DNA of 64,000 nucleotides from Cyclobacterium plantarum. GTDB lineage: Bacteria > Bacteroidota > Bacteroidia > Cytophagales > Cyclobacteriaceae. This document shows, piece by piece, positions 8,479 to 17,125 of the stretch. The DNA lies in contig NZ_JAANYN010000001.1 of the NCBI RefSeq assembly GCF_011290685.1, positions 355,325-419,324 of the forward strand, written 5' to 3'. A model generated the notes under the pieces. It worked only from the letters and a program-made list of their open reading frames with translations, did no database searches and was not told the DNA's origin. The position numbers and the translations under genes are program-made. The stretch's first letter is position 1. Every line of letters starts with the position of its first letter.

Positions 8479-8553
8479 GTTTGCAGGAGAAAAGGGTGGA
8501 ACAATGGCACAAAAGTGCAAAAAGTTAAAGAATAAGGGAAATGTTGTTCCGGA

Positions 8554-9519
8554 TTATTGCCAGGAGTTAACCGTCAGGTCCTTACCGGTAGCTACTTTTT
8601 CTATCATTTCAGCCAGTACGCCTTCTTTCAATGAATAGGTAGAACATAATAAATCCTGAGGAGCCAAATGGTTGAGGATAAAGCGGATCAGGCAGGAGGC
8701 CACCACGATCATATCCACGCGCATGGGGATCATCCCCGGAATGGCAAGTCTTTTATCTTTGGTAAGGTGAATGAGTCTGGCGGCAATTTCCTGAAAAGAA
8801 TGGATGGGAAGCAGGTGCTTGTGCTGGTTTTTCGGTTTGGGCTGCTGATTGCCGGCGAGGTAAATATCCGTCAGGGTATCAAAGGTGCCCGAGGCACCTA
8901 CCAGTTGCTGTGGGTTGTACTGCTGTATGGCCCGGATCAGGGGCTGCAGGTGTTGAAACAAATACTGGTTGAGCTTGTCGATTTCTTCAGGTAAGATGGG
9001 ATCATGATAGTGAAAAAGATCCAGCATGCGCTGTCCCCCAATTTCAAAACTACCTTTCCAATCGATTTGCTCTTCGTTACCAATGATGAATTCTACGGAA
9101 CCTCCCCCGATATCCATCATCAGGGTACTGGAATGGTCCAGGCATCCGCTCATCCGGATACCCTTATAGATGAGTTCCGCCTCTCTTTCTCCATCAATTA
9201 CCTGAATAACTATACCGGTTTGTTCCCATACCTCTTGTGCGAAGGCCCTTCCATTGGCTGCATTTCTTACTGCGCTGGTCGCAAAAGCGAATATTTGGTC
9301 AATTTTTTCTCCCTTGAGCAATTCCTTAAAGTGGCGAAGGGTATGAAGGGCCCTTTTTTGGGCATCTGGTAAAATCAGGTTTTGACTGATACCTCCCTGA
9401 CCGATCTTCACGGGTACTTTTTCTTTGTATAAAATTTCAAAACTATTTTCACCCAATGCCACCATGAGTAAATGGAAGGTATTTGTTCCCATGTCTATTA
9501 CGGCAGCCTTATTTTTCAT
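8554..9519 (-). CDS. Ppx/GppA family phosphatase
   Basis: A 321-residue member of the Ppx/GppA branch of the ASKHA fold. The phosphate loop is AAVIDMGTNTFHLLM at the N terminus, with the second loop TLMMDIGGGSVEFIIG near residue 140. Members hydrolyse polyphosphate or pppGpp to ppGpp. It is the short, two-domain form without the HD-like C-terminal domains of E. coli Ppx, so pppGpp phosphatase versus exopolyphosphatase cannot be decided. ATG 9519 gives the family-like start; the longer ORF begins at a TTG. The gene is separated from the dehydrogenase by 75 bases and may be its own unit. Confidence 0.9.
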   Translation of the reverse strand: MKNKAAVIDMGTNTFHLLMVALGENSFEILYKEKVPVKIGQGGISQNLILPDAQKRALHTLRHFKELLKGEKIDQIFAFATSAVRNAANGRAFAQEVWEQTGIVIQVIDGEREAELIYKGIRMSGCLDHSSTLMMDIGGGSVEFIIGNEEQIDWKGSFEIGGQRMLDLFHYHDPILPEEIDKLNQYLFQHLQPLIRAIQQYNPQQLVGASGTFDTLTDIYLAGNQQPKPKNQHKHLLPIHSFQEIAARLIHLTKDKRLAIPGMIPMRVDMIVVASCLIRFILNHLAPQDLLCSTYSLKEGVLAEMIEKVATGKDLTVNSWQ

Positions 9520-9725
9520 GAACCTGGTCTTCAAAAGTTTCTGCGAATATATAAAGTTTATTGATTAAGTAGGACAGGCAGGGTTTTTTAAATCCAGAAA
9601 GGGGGGTGGAATCTTCACTATCTCTTTATTTGTCCCAATAATACAGTTTTTTATACCTAAAATCCATACCTGCACGTGCTTCAAAATAAGAAAGGCCCAT
9701 ATTTTTCCTATTGCTCTCCACTGAC

Positions 9726-9733
9726 TATATTTG
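9726..9733 (+). promoter_or_regulatory. Possible -7 element (TATATTTG) of the carboxylase gene
   Basis: TATATTTG matches the Bacteroidota TAnnTTTG -7 element and ends six bases before the ATG at 9740, so the transcript may be almost leaderless. No clear TTTG -33 element lies at the expected distance. Confidence 0.4.
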
Positions 9734-9739
9734 ATTGAT

Positions 9740-11299
9740 ATGGAGAAAAAAAAACACAAGCCGGGAAAGTTTGAAACACTTGACGCCAAAAACCAACTTG
9801 CCCTTAAAGGAGGGGGAAAGCAAAGGATGCAGGCTCAGCATGAAAAAGGAAAGCTCAGTGCCAGAGAAAGACTACTCTTGTTACTTGATGAGGACTCCTT
9901 TGAAGAGCTGGATCGCTTTGTGGTACATAGGAGCAGGGATTTTGGCCTGGACCAGCAACAGTATTTGGGGGATGGGGTGGTGACCGGCTATGGCAGCATT
10001 GAAGGGCGCCTGGTGTATGTGTTTTCTCAGGACTTTACTGTGTTTGGTGGATCTCTTTCAGAAACGCATGCGGAAAAAATCTGCAAAATCATGGATTTGG
10101 CCATGAAAAACGGAGCACCTGTGATTGGGTTAAATGATTCTGGTGGGGCCAGGATACAGGAGGGGGTCAACTCATTGGGAGGTTACGCAGATGTGTTTTA
10201 CAGGAACACCAAAGCCTCCGGGGTAATTCCTCAAATCTCAGTGATAATGGGTCCCTGTGCGGGAGGGGCAGTGTATTCTCCTGCCATTACGGATTTTATT
10301 TTTATGGTAAATAGTTCCGCTTACATGTTTGTGACCGGCCCCAATGTGGTCAAAACGGTAACCCAGGAGAATGTCAGTGCTGAAGAACTGGGAGGAGCCA
10401 CAGCCCATGCTACCAAGAGTGGGGTGTCTCATTTTTCCTGTCAGAATGAATGGGAATGCCTGCAGGAAGTCCGCAAATTGCTGGCCTATTTACCACAAAA
10501 CTGTGAGGACGATGTTCCTTTGGCCCATTACAAGCCTGCTGATGAAACCCGCCCTATTTTGGATGTGATTATACCAGAAAGGCCGAATCAACCCTATGAC
10601 ATGCATGAGCTGCTGTCTGCCCTGTTGGATGAAGGTGGTTTTTTGGAGGTGCATGAGGAATTTGCCAAAAATATACTGGTTGGTTTTGGCCGATTGGCTG
10701 GAAGGTCTATTGGTATCGTGGCCAACCAGCCTGCGGCACTGGCCGGCGTGCTGGATATACACGCCTCGGTTAAAGCCGCCAGGTTTGTCAGATTCTGTGA
10801 TAGTTTTAATATCCCGCTTTTGGTACTGGTGGATGTCCCTGGTTTCCTGCCGGGTACAGATCAGGAATGGAACGGTATTATCAGTCATGGAGCAAAGCTG
10901 CTTTTTGCATTTGCAGAGGCTACCGTTCCCAGGATCACAGTGATCACCCGAAAAGCCTATGGAGGGGCCTATGATGTGATGAACTCCAAGCATATTGGTG
11001 CGGACTTGAATTTCGCATGGCCCACAGCCGAAATTGCGGTCATGGGTCCTAAAGGAGCAGCTGCCATTATTTTTAAAAATGAAATTGCCCAGGCAGAAAA
11101 TCCCGAAAAAAGGCTGGAAGAAAAAGTGCAGGAATATTCGGAGAAGTTTGCCAATCCCTATCTGGCGGCCGAAAGAGGATTTATCGATGAGGTAATTCAG
11201 CCTTCCCTGACGCGCTTCAAGTTGATCAGGGGTTTTAAGATGCTCGAAAACAAGGTAGATCAATTGCCCAGAAAAAAACACGGCAACATACCCCTCTAG
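9740..11299 (+). CDS. Acyl-CoA carboxylase carboxyltransferase (beta) subunit, propionyl-CoA type
   Basis: A 519-residue biotin-dependent carboxyltransferase subunit, with two crotonase-fold halves. Transfer of the carboxyl group from carboxybiotin to propionyl-, acetyl- or methylcrotonyl-CoA is the family reaction. Visible blocks: [20 protein letters not shown] near the start, [40 protein letters not shown] (first oxyanion region), [12 protein letters not shown], then [17 protein letters not shown] and [20 protein letters not shown] in the C-terminal half. This pattern fits PccB best. The alpha (biotin carboxylase/BCCP) subunit is not in the window. ATG 9740 is chosen over the upstream TTG 9731 because a -7-like element overlaps the longer form. 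Confidence 0.9.
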   Translation: MEKKKHKPGKFETLDAKNQLALKGGGKQRMQAQHEKGKLSARERLLLLLDEDSFEELDRFVVHRSRDFGLDQQQYLGDGVVTGYGSIEGRLVYVFSQDFTVFGGSLSETHAEKICKIMDLAMKNGAPVIGLNDSGGARIQEGVNSLGGYADVFYRNTKASGVIPQISVIMGPCAGGAVYSPAITDFIFMVNSSAYMFVTGPNVVKTVTQENVSAEELGGATAHATKSGVSHFSCQNEWECLQEVRKLLAYLPQNCEDDVPLAHYKPADETRPILDVIIPERPNQPYDMHELLSALLDEGGFLEVHEEFAKNILVGFGRLAGRSIGIVANQPAALAGVLDIHASVKAARFVRFCDSFNIPLLVLVDVPGFLPGTDQEWNGIISHGAKLLFAFAEATVPRITVITRKAYGGAYDVMNSKHIGADLNFAWPTAEIAVMGPKGAAAIIFKNEIAQAENPEKRLEEKVQEYSEKFANPYLAAERGFIDEVIQPSLTRFKLIRGFKMLENKVDQLPRKKHGNIPL

Positions 11300-11453
11300 T
11301 GTATCCTCAACGCTTGAATGAGGGGAAAGGCGGTAGTGGATTTTCAGTTATTTCAAGGTACAAAAAACGAGCATGTTCATAGCATTGCGATGCTTTTTGT
11401 AAAGAGGAGATAGCTCAAAAGGCGTCCAGGATTGCACATAGGTTTAGGCTTCA

Positions 11454-11470
11454 CATGCCACTCAGGCATG
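11454..11470. repeat. Short hairpin CATGCC-n5-GGCATG
   Basis: Six-base perfect stem (11454-11459 and 11465-11470) with a five-base loop, in the roughly 280-base gap between the carboxylase and the M42 peptidase. It has no T-tract, so it is not an obvious terminator. It resembles in size the REP-like modules elsewhere but has a different sequence. The rest of the gap shows nothing I can name. Confidence 0.45.
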
Positions 11471-11578
11471 GGTTTATTTTGTCTAAATCTACGGTTACGT
11501 TTTTTTAACCCCATCTAATCTGTATTTTTACCCTTTAATTCATTTAGAACAACAAGAAGGCAAAACTGCCTTTGATAA

Positions 11579-12673
11579 ATGCAAGGCATTCAAAAAAAAT
11601 CACCAATGAATACTAACGAAAAATTTCTTTATCAATATTTAAACAATGCATCGCCAACAGGCTTTGAAGCATCAGGGCAACAGATATGGCTGGATTATGT
11701 CCGCCCTTTTGTGGATGACTATTTTACAGATGCTTATGGTACGGCAGTTGGGGTGATCAATCCTGATGCAAAATTCAAGGTGGTGATTGAAGCCCATGCA
11801 GATGAGATCAGCTGGTTTGTCAATTACATCACACCCGAAGGATACATCTATGTAATCAGAAATGGTGGATCGGACCATATGATAGCACCTTCCATGCGGG
11901 TAAATATTCATACTGATAAGGGGATAATACCCGGGGTATTTGGCTGGCCAGCCATACATGTAAGGGATAAAGCCAAGGAGGAAACTCCCAAAATGGAGAA
12001 TATTTTCATAGACGTAGGTGCCAGAACAAAAGACGAAGTGTTGGAGATGGGCATCCATGTGGGTTGTGTGGTAACTTTCAAAGATGAGTTGACCCAGTTA
12101 AACAATAAATATTATTCAGGCAGGGCGCTGGACAACCGAATTGGCGGTTACATGATTGCTGAAGTGGCCCGCAAAATCAAGCAAGACAAGGTGTCCCTAC
12201 CTTTTGGGCTGTATATTGTAAATGCCGTTCAGGAAGAAATAGGCTTGCGTGGGGCAGAGATGATCGCTGCCAATATCAAGCCCAATGTAGCCATCATCAC
12301 TGATGTCTGTCATGACACTACCGCTCCCATGTACAGCAAAATCACCAGCGGGGATTACACTGCCGGTAATGGACCGGTACTTACTTGTGGGGCAGCTGTT
12401 CATAAAAAGTTGTTGGATCTGGTCATAGCAAGTGCCACAAGCAGAGACATTCCCTTCCAAAGATCCGCTTCATCACGAAGTACCGGCACTGATACCGATG
12501 CTTTTGCTTATTCCAATGGGGGTGTTCCTTCCGCCTTGATTTCCCTTCCGATCAAGTACATGCATACCACAGTGGAAACGGCAAACAAAAAGGATATCGA
12601 AAACGTGATCGGATTGATTGTTGGCTTTTTGGAAGATTTTGATGCCGATTTTGATTTCAGATATGTGAAATAA
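11579..12673 (+). CDS. M42 family glutamyl/leucyl aminopeptidase
   Basis: A 364-residue M42 metallopeptidase (dinuclear Zn/Co, dodecameric tetrahedral aminopeptidases, cytoplasmic). Metal and catalytic motifs are visible: EAHADEISWFV (first His-x-Asp region), SGRALDNRIGGYM (bridging Asp), NAVQEEIGLRGAEM (general-base Glu and metal Glu), ITDVCHDTTAP and the terminal IKYMHTTVETANKKDIENVI carrying the last His ligand. These enzymes trim N-terminal residues from short peptides. Either ATG 11579 or ATG 11606 can start the protein (364 or 355 residues); the family usually begins close to NEKFLYQYLN, which slightly favours the second. Confidence 0.92.
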   Translation: MQGIQKKSPMNTNEKFLYQYLNNASPTGFEASGQQIWLDYVRPFVDDYFTDAYGTAVGVINPDAKFKVVIEAHADEISWFVNYITPEGYIYVIRNGGSDHMIAPSMRVNIHTDKGIIPGVFGWPAIHVRDKAKEETPKMENIFIDVGARTKDEVLEMGIHVGCVVTFKDELTQLNNKYYSGRALDNRIGGYMIAEVARKIKQDKVSLPFGLYIVNAVQEEIGLRGAEMIAANIKPNVAIITDVCHDTTAPMYSKITSGDYTAGNGPVLTCGAAVHKKLLDLVIASATSRDIPFQRSASSRSTGTDTDAFAYSNGGVPSALISLPIKYMHTTVETANKKDIENVIGLIVGFLEDFDADFDFRYVK

Positions 12674-12754
12674 AATTCATTCCGGCAATGCTTGGGTTTT
12701 ATAAAAATCATGAATTTTGGTTCTTGCCGGTATTTTAAAATAATTAAAATCTCC

Positions 12755-12822
12755 AAACCTGTCAGGTTTTTGTTGATATTCAAACAACAACGATCTTTGA
12801 GTAGATGAAACCTGACAGGTTT
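12755..12822. repeat. Pair of AAACCTGnCAGGTTT palindromes
   Basis: AAACCTGTCAGGTTT at 12755-12769 and AAACCTGACAGGTTT at 12808-12822 are reverse complements of each other, 38 bases apart. Each is itself a 7+1+7 palindrome. As RNA the pair could form a long hairpin with a T-rich 3' end. It could act as a terminator of the peptidase gene or be a dispersed repeat. Confidence 0.6.
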
Positions 12823-12890
12823 TACTCCTTCTTAATCAGTTGAGTATAGGATTGGGATGCGGATTTACGGAAGTGTCTAAATTTTAAACA

Positions 12891-13871
12891 ATGAAAGTAT
12901 TTATCAATAAAATCATCCCGGAACGTGGTTACCGGATGCTGGAAGAAGCAGGAATCGCCTATACCGTCTGGAAGGAAAAGCCGATATTGGACCGGGGGCA
13001 GGCCATTCAGTTTTGTAAGGGGCATGATGCTTTTTTAAGTGCGGGTCAGGCCGGTCTGGATGCAGATTTTTTTGAGCAATGTAAACATCTCAAGGTAGTG
13101 GCCCTTCATTCTGTAGGTTTCGATGGCGTGGATATAGAAGCGGCTACCGCGAGAGGCATACCTGTGGGCAATACACCCAATGTACTGAACAAAGCCACCG
13201 CTGAAACCGCCTTGTTACTCATGCTGACAGTAGCAAGGAGGGCTTTGTACCATCACAAGAGAATTAAGAAGGGAGAATGGGGTATTGCCAAGCCAACCGA
13301 GGGCTTGGGCTTTGATCTGGCGGGTAAAACGCTGGGAATTGTTGGATTGGGAAGAATAGGAGCCGAACTTGCAGCAATTTGCACCCGTTCCTGGGGCATG
13401 AAAATACTCTATCACAACCGCAGCAGCAATAAAAGGGCAGAAGAGGCCTATGGTGCCACAAAGGTAAGCTTTGATGAATTGCTGGAGCAGAGTGATGTGG
13501 TATCTGTCCATACCGCCTTGACTGAGGAAACCAGGGGAATGTTTGGCATGGAGCAGTTTAAAAAGATGAAATCCTCGGCCATTTTCATCAACACCGCAAG
13601 GGGAGGGGTTCATCAGGAGGAGGAATTGATAGCAGCTCTGGATCAAAAGATCATTTGGGGAGCAGGTATCGACGTGACCAATCCAGAACCCATGGAAGCA
13701 AACAACCCCTTGCTGGACATGGACAATGCCGTGGTCTTTCCCCACATTGGCTCGGCCACTAAGGAGACCAGGGATGAAATGACCCGCTGTGCCGTGGAAA
13801 ACATCATTGCCGGACTAAAGGGAAAGGAAATTCCTTATCCGGTCAATCCTGAAGTGTATCAAACGCGGTAA
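12891..13871 (+). CDS. D-2-hydroxyacid dehydrogenase (glyoxylate/hydroxypyruvate reductase type)
   Basis: A 326-residue NAD(P)H-dependent 2-ketoacid reductase. The Rossmann signature GKTLGIVGLGRIGAELA lies near residue 145. Catalytic residues are seen as R in INTARGGVHQEEEL, E in the GIDVTNPEPMEANNP block and H in FPHIGSATKETRDEM. The N-terminal substrate domain contains SVGFDGVDIEAATARGIPVG. The family reduces glyoxylate, hydroxypyruvate or related keto acids; the exact substrate cannot be chosen by eye. It appears to be a single-gene unit, convergent with the ZIP gene. Confidence 0.9.
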   Translation: MKVFINKIIPERGYRMLEEAGIAYTVWKEKPILDRGQAIQFCKGHDAFLSAGQAGLDADFFEQCKHLKVVALHSVGFDGVDIEAATARGIPVGNTPNVLNKATAETALLLMLTVARRALYHHKRIKKGEWGIAKPTEGLGFDLAGKTLGIVGLGRIGAELAAICTRSWGMKILYHNRSSNKRAEEAYGATKVSFDELLEQSDVVSVHTALTEETRGMFGMEQFKKMKSSAIFINTARGGVHQEEELIAALDQKIIWGAGIDVTNPEPMEANNPLLDMDNAVVFPHIGSATKETRDEMTRCAVENIIAGLKGKEIPYPVNPEVYQTR

Positions 13872-13887
13872 CAACAGGTCAAAACCT

Positions 13888-14706
13888 TTAGCCCAGGGCT
13901 ACATCCAGGATCATCATGATGGTAAAGCCTCCAATAAAGCCCAGCGTGGCCAGATCGGTATTCCCATCCTGCTGGGTTTCAGGTATTACTTCTTCGATGA
14001 CTACAAAAATCATGGCTCCAGCCGCAAAGGCCAGCGCATAAGGGAGGACAGGCGTAAAAATAGTAATAGCTGCTGCGCCAAGTACCCCGGCAATTGGCTC
14101 TACTAGAGCGGATGATTGACCGAAAAAGAAACTTTTTCTCCGGCTCATGCCCATGCGGCGAAGGGGAACGGCAACGGCAATGCCTTCCGGTAAATTTTGA
14201 AGGCCGATACCCAGGGCCAGAACTACTGCCCCAGAGATAGTGGCCTCTGAAATAGCAGAGGCTGCGCCGCCAAACAAAACCCCTACCGCCAAACCTTCCG
14301 GGATATTGTGCATGGTAATGGCCAAAACCAGTAGGGTGGTTTTCTGCCATGGGGTTTTTATGCCTTCTGCTTTTTTAAAATTTACATGGAGATGAGGAAG
14401 AAATTTGTCGAGAAAAAATATAAACAAGGAGCCCCCCACAAATCCGATAGCAGCGGGGAATACTTTAATGAATCCCTCCCCCTCACTCATGCTGATGGCC
14501 GGAGCAAGCAAACTCCAAAAGCTGGCAGCGATCATTACCCCTCCCGTAAAACCCAACATGGCATCTAAAAGAGGCCGATTCATTTGTTTGAAAAAAAAGA
14601 CAAAGGCCGCACCTAAAGCTGTCAGAAGCCATGTGAATAAAGTGGCAATGAATGCAGCATTAACGGGCGAAATGCTTCCCAAATATTCGATGATTTTGTC
14701 AAACAT
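13888..14706 (-). CDS. ZIP family metal transporter
   Basis: A 272-residue inner-membrane protein with eight predicted segments. The TM4 signature AITMHNIPEGLAVGV and the TM5 signature GIGLQNLPEGIAVAVPL carry the H-N-x-P-E-G metal-binding motifs typical of ZIP transporters of the ZupT/GufA group, which import Zn, Fe or Mn. The gene is divergent from a DtxR-family regulator. A palindrome sits within its core promoter, so metal-dependent repression is likely. Leader of about 120 bases expected from the promoter position. Confidence 0.92.
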   Translation of the reverse strand: MFDKIIEYLGSISPVNAAFIATLFTWLLTALGAAFVFFFKQMNRPLLDAMLGFTGGVMIAASFWSLLAPAISMSEGEGFIKVFPAAIGFVGGSLFIFFLDKFLPHLHVNFKKAEGIKTPWQKTTLLVLAITMHNIPEGLAVGVLFGGAASAISEATISGAVVLALGIGLQNLPEGIAVAVPLRRMGMSRRKSFFFGQSSALVEPIAGVLGAAAITIFTPVLPYALAFAAGAMIFVVIEEVIPETQQDGNTDLATLGFIGGFTIMMILDVALG

Positions 14707-14831
14707 GCGCTTGATTTTTTGGTAGCGTGATGAAATATATTTCTGATTTTCCTGGCAGAGATAAATTTAAAGCCAGAAAATTTCTGCTTATGATTTACCA
14801 AACAAGAATTTTCAGCAGTGTTTAGCTTTGG

Positions 14832-14862
14832 CAAATTTAAATAGTTAGAATAGACTAACAAA
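14832..14862 (-). promoter_or_regulatory. Promoter of the ZIP transporter
   Basis: Read on the minus strand: TTTG (14862-14859), a 19-base spacer, then TAAATTTG (14839-14832). This matches the Bacteroidota -33/-7 consensus exactly. Confidence 0.7.
14844..14859. promoter_or_regulatory. Putative DtxR/MntR-type operator
   Basis: GTTAGAATAGACTAAC is an inverted repeat (GTTAG, six bases, CTAAC) located in the spacer and edge of the -33 element of the ZIP promoter. It also lies upstream of the -7 element (14881-14888) of the divergent DtxR-family gene. Its position would let the bound regulator block ZIP transcription and perhaps its own. TTAG/CTAA half-sites are in keeping with DtxR/MntR operators. 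Inference, not shown. Confidence 0.6.
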
Positions 14863-14880
14863 TTTATTTTAATTATTTTT

Positions 14881-14888
14881 TATATTTG
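14881..14888 (+). promoter_or_regulatory. -7 element of the DtxR-family gene
   Basis: TATATTTG ends 17 bases before the ATG at 14906. No good -33 match at the right spacing; that region is taken up by the end of the palindrome. Confidence 0.5.
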
Positions 14889-14905
14889 TTTTCAAATTTG
14901 AGTTC

Positions 14906-15553
14906 ATGAACAGCCAGTCTATAGAAAATTATTTAAAAGCAATTTTTAATCAGGCCATATCCACTGATGAGGTAAACACCACGGGCATAGCCCAGGCATT
15001 GGAGGTTAGTCTGCCCTCCGTCAACAGCATGGTAAAAAAACTTGCAGGTATGGGATTGTTGGAATACCAAAAATACAAACCACTAAAGATAACGGACAAA
15101 GGCCGGAAAATGGCCGCGAGGATAATCCGGAAACACAGGTTGACAGAAATGTACCTGGTAGAGAAAATGGGTTTTGGCTGGGAGGAGGTTCATGATATTG
15201 CTGAGCAGCTGGAGCATATTCAGTCCCCGGCATTTTTTGACCGGATGGATGAATTGCTGGGCTATCCCCAGAGAGATCCGCATGGTTCTCCTATTCCCAA
15301 CAAAAACGGGCAGATTGCTGTGCAGGAATACCGACCGCTGGCAGATTGCCAGCCTGGAGAGCAGGTTGAACTGAAAGCACTGGGCCATACTTCTGATGAA
15401 TTTTTGAAATATCTTAATAGCAAGGAGCTGGCACTTGGTGTAAAAGTAGAAGTTCTGGAAGTGGAGGCTTTTGACAGGAACATGAAAGTCGAGTATTCAG
15501 GTCATCGGGAGGTGCTTTCCGCTTTGGTTTGTTCCAAATTATTGGTGAGTTGA
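14906..15553 (+). CDS. DtxR/MntR family metal-dependent transcriptional regulator
   Basis: A 215-residue protein with three parts: an N-terminal winged helix (about 1-60, with EVSLPSVNSMVKKLAGMGLL as recognition region), a dimerisation and metal-binding domain (RIIRKHRLTEMYLVEKMGFG, then EEVHDIAEQLEHI; E and H ligands typical of the family) and a C-terminal FeoA/SH3-like domain from about residue 150. It senses Mn(II) or Fe(II) and represses metal importers. The divergent ZIP gene with a palindrome in between is the obvious target. Three bases separate it from ispD, so the two are probably co-transcribed. Confidence 0.92.
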   Translation: MNSQSIENYLKAIFNQAISTDEVNTTGIAQALEVSLPSVNSMVKKLAGMGLLEYQKYKPLKITDKGRKMAARIIRKHRLTEMYLVEKMGFGWEEVHDIAEQLEHIQSPAFFDRMDELLGYPQRDPHGSPIPNKNGQIAVQEYRPLADCQPGEQVELKALGHTSDEFLKYLNSKELALGVKVEVLEVEAFDRNMKVEYSGHREVLSALVCSKLLVS

Positions 15554-15556
15554 GCC

Positions 15557-16246
15557 ATGGGAAATAAAGATGCTAAATATGCCATTATAGTTGCAGGAGG
15601 TTCCGGGAAACGCATGGGAGGGCTTGTACCAAAACAATATCAAATCATTGGTGATTTACCGGTACTGATGCATACTTTAAATAGGTTTCATGCCTATGAC
15701 GAGAAAATGGAAATACTTTTGGTACTCCCTGAAAAGGATTTTTCCTTTTGGAGGGATTTGTGTTTGGCCCATGATTTTTCCGTTCCCCATACCTTGGTGA
15801 AAGGAGGAGCCAGCAGGTTTGGAAGTGTGAGTAATGGGCTTGAGGGCATCGCTTCCACAGAGGGGCTGGTAGCCATACATGATGGTGTCAGGCCATTTGT
15901 AAGTTTGGAAGTAATTCACGAAAGTTATGTGGAGGCGGCAAAAAGAGGGAGTGCGGTGGCCGCCGTTTCATTAAAGGATTCCATCAGGGAGGTATTTGAT
16001 GACGGCCATTCTTCATATCGGAACAGGCAGCAGTACCGTTTGGTCCAGACGCCGCAGACTTTTCAGTTGGCAAAAATCAAAGCAGCATTTGCTGTTGGCG
16101 AAAGGGATTTCTTTACCGATGACGCTACAGTTTATGAAAATCAGGGCTGGGAGGTCCACCTGATTCCAGGTAACCTGGAGAACATTAAGCTGACCACGCC
16201 TGAAGATTTGGTGTATGCTGACTTCCTGCTTAATAAATCCCGGTGA
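15557..16246 (+). CDS. ispD: 2-C-methyl-D-erythritol 4-phosphate cytidylyltransferase
   Basis: A 229-residue enzyme of the MEP isoprenoid pathway, making CDP-methylerythritol from CTP and MEP. The nucleotide loop AGGSGKRMGGLVPKQY is near the N terminus. The substrate region VAIHDGVRPFVS is at about residue 105, and QTPQTF plus FTDDATVYE follow further on. Length matches the family. It follows the DtxR gene by three bases. The isoprenoid pathway has no obvious link to metal control apart from FeS enzymes IspG/IspH acting later in the pathway. Confidence 0.95.
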   Translation: MGNKDAKYAIIVAGGSGKRMGGLVPKQYQIIGDLPVLMHTLNRFHAYDEKMEILLVLPEKDFSFWRDLCLAHDFSVPHTLVKGGASRFGSVSNGLEGIASTEGLVAIHDGVRPFVSLEVIHESYVEAAKRGSAVAAVSLKDSIREVFDDGHSSYRNRQQYRLVQTPQTFQLAKIKAAFAVGERDFFTDDATVYENQGWEVHLIPGNLENIKLTTPEDLVYADFLLNKSR

Positions 16247-16362
16247 CAGGTTTAACGGGAAAACCATGCTGTTTACCGATGCCTGCTTTGGATTTACAGG
16301 ATTGACCTTTAGAAAACGATTTTCAGCCGGTATATTCGACCCATTAATCAACATTACATGCC

Positions 16363-17112
16363 ATGAAAAACAAAAGAAACGGAAATCATGCCCTTGGGCT
16401 TCTGATTTTAGTCATTGGTGCCCTGCTCCTTTTAAAGCAATCGGGCATATTCATCCCGGGCTGGTTATTTTCCTGGCCCATGATATTGATCGCTATCGGG
16501 CTGTATTCAGGCTATAAGAATGGGTTCCAGAATACAGGTTCGGTAGTGCTGCTGCTTATAGGTGGCTTTTTTCTGCTGAGGGATAAAATATTTCTTCCCT
16601 ATGAATTGGGTCCATACCTGCTGCCGGTAGGCTTAATTGTGCTTGGCCTTTTCATCATTTTCAAAAAGAACAATAATCCGGCGATCAACTGGAAGGATTG
16701 GGAAGGGAATTATGACAAGTGGGAAAAAAAGCTGAGAACAGGAGGGGCCACTGAAGGAGAAATGAAGAACAATTCCGACTACCTGAATGTGGAAGCCCTT
16801 TTTTGTGGTCTGAAGAGAAAGGTGATTTCTAAAAATTTCAAAGGCGGTGAAATCACCACTGTTTTTGGCGGTACGGATGTAGATTTGATGCATGCCGATA
16901 TCCAGGAGCAGGCAGTATTGAAGGTTTCGGTAGTTTTTGGAGGGGTCAAGCTCATTGTCCCGCCCCACTGGGATGTTCAGTTGGGAGTGAGCAATCTGGC
17001 AGCCGGAGTAGAAGACAAGCGGTACCTGCACCAGGCTACCCAGGATCCGGAGAAGAAATTGCTCATCACCGGTTCGGTTATTTTTGGGGGAATAGAAATC
17101 TCCTCTTATTGA
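16363..17112 (+). CDS. LiaF-like membrane protein (DUF5668 plus LiaF C-terminal domain)
   Basis: A 249-residue protein. The first about 105 residues form four short membrane segments (LGLLILVIGALLLLKQSGIF, then WPMILIAIGLYSGY and VGLIVLGLFIIF), the DUF5668/LiaF_TM pattern. The C-terminal half is a beta-rich domain with FGG repeats (TVFGGTDVDLMHADI, VVFGGVKLIVP, VIFGGIEISS), as in LiaF/YvqF. LiaF proteins in Firmicutes restrain a cell-envelope stress kinase. Here the next two genes are a LytS-type kinase and a LytTR regulator, so a similar inhibitory or sensory role is plausible. Confidence 0.85.
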   Translation: MKNKRNGNHALGLLILVIGALLLLKQSGIFIPGWLFSWPMILIAIGLYSGYKNGFQNTGSVVLLLIGGFFLLRDKIFLPYELGPYLLPVGLIVLGLFIIFKKNNNPAINWKDWEGNYDKWEKKLRTGGATEGEMKNNSDYLNVEALFCGLKRKVISKNFKGGEITTVFGGTDVDLMHADIQEQAVLKVSVVFGGVKLIVPPHWDVQLGVSNLAAGVEDKRYLHQATQDPEKKLLITGSVIFGGIEISSY

Positions 17113-17125
17113 TAGTTGCCGGAAA

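Noticed and set aside
10490-11281. 263-codon minus-strand ORF
   Set aside because: Lies entirely within the carboxylase beta gene, whose conserved motifs are on the plus strand; composition is that of an antisense shadow.
15557-16246. Fusion of ispD with the DtxR-family gene
   Set aside because: Separate stop and start with three bases between; co-transcription only.
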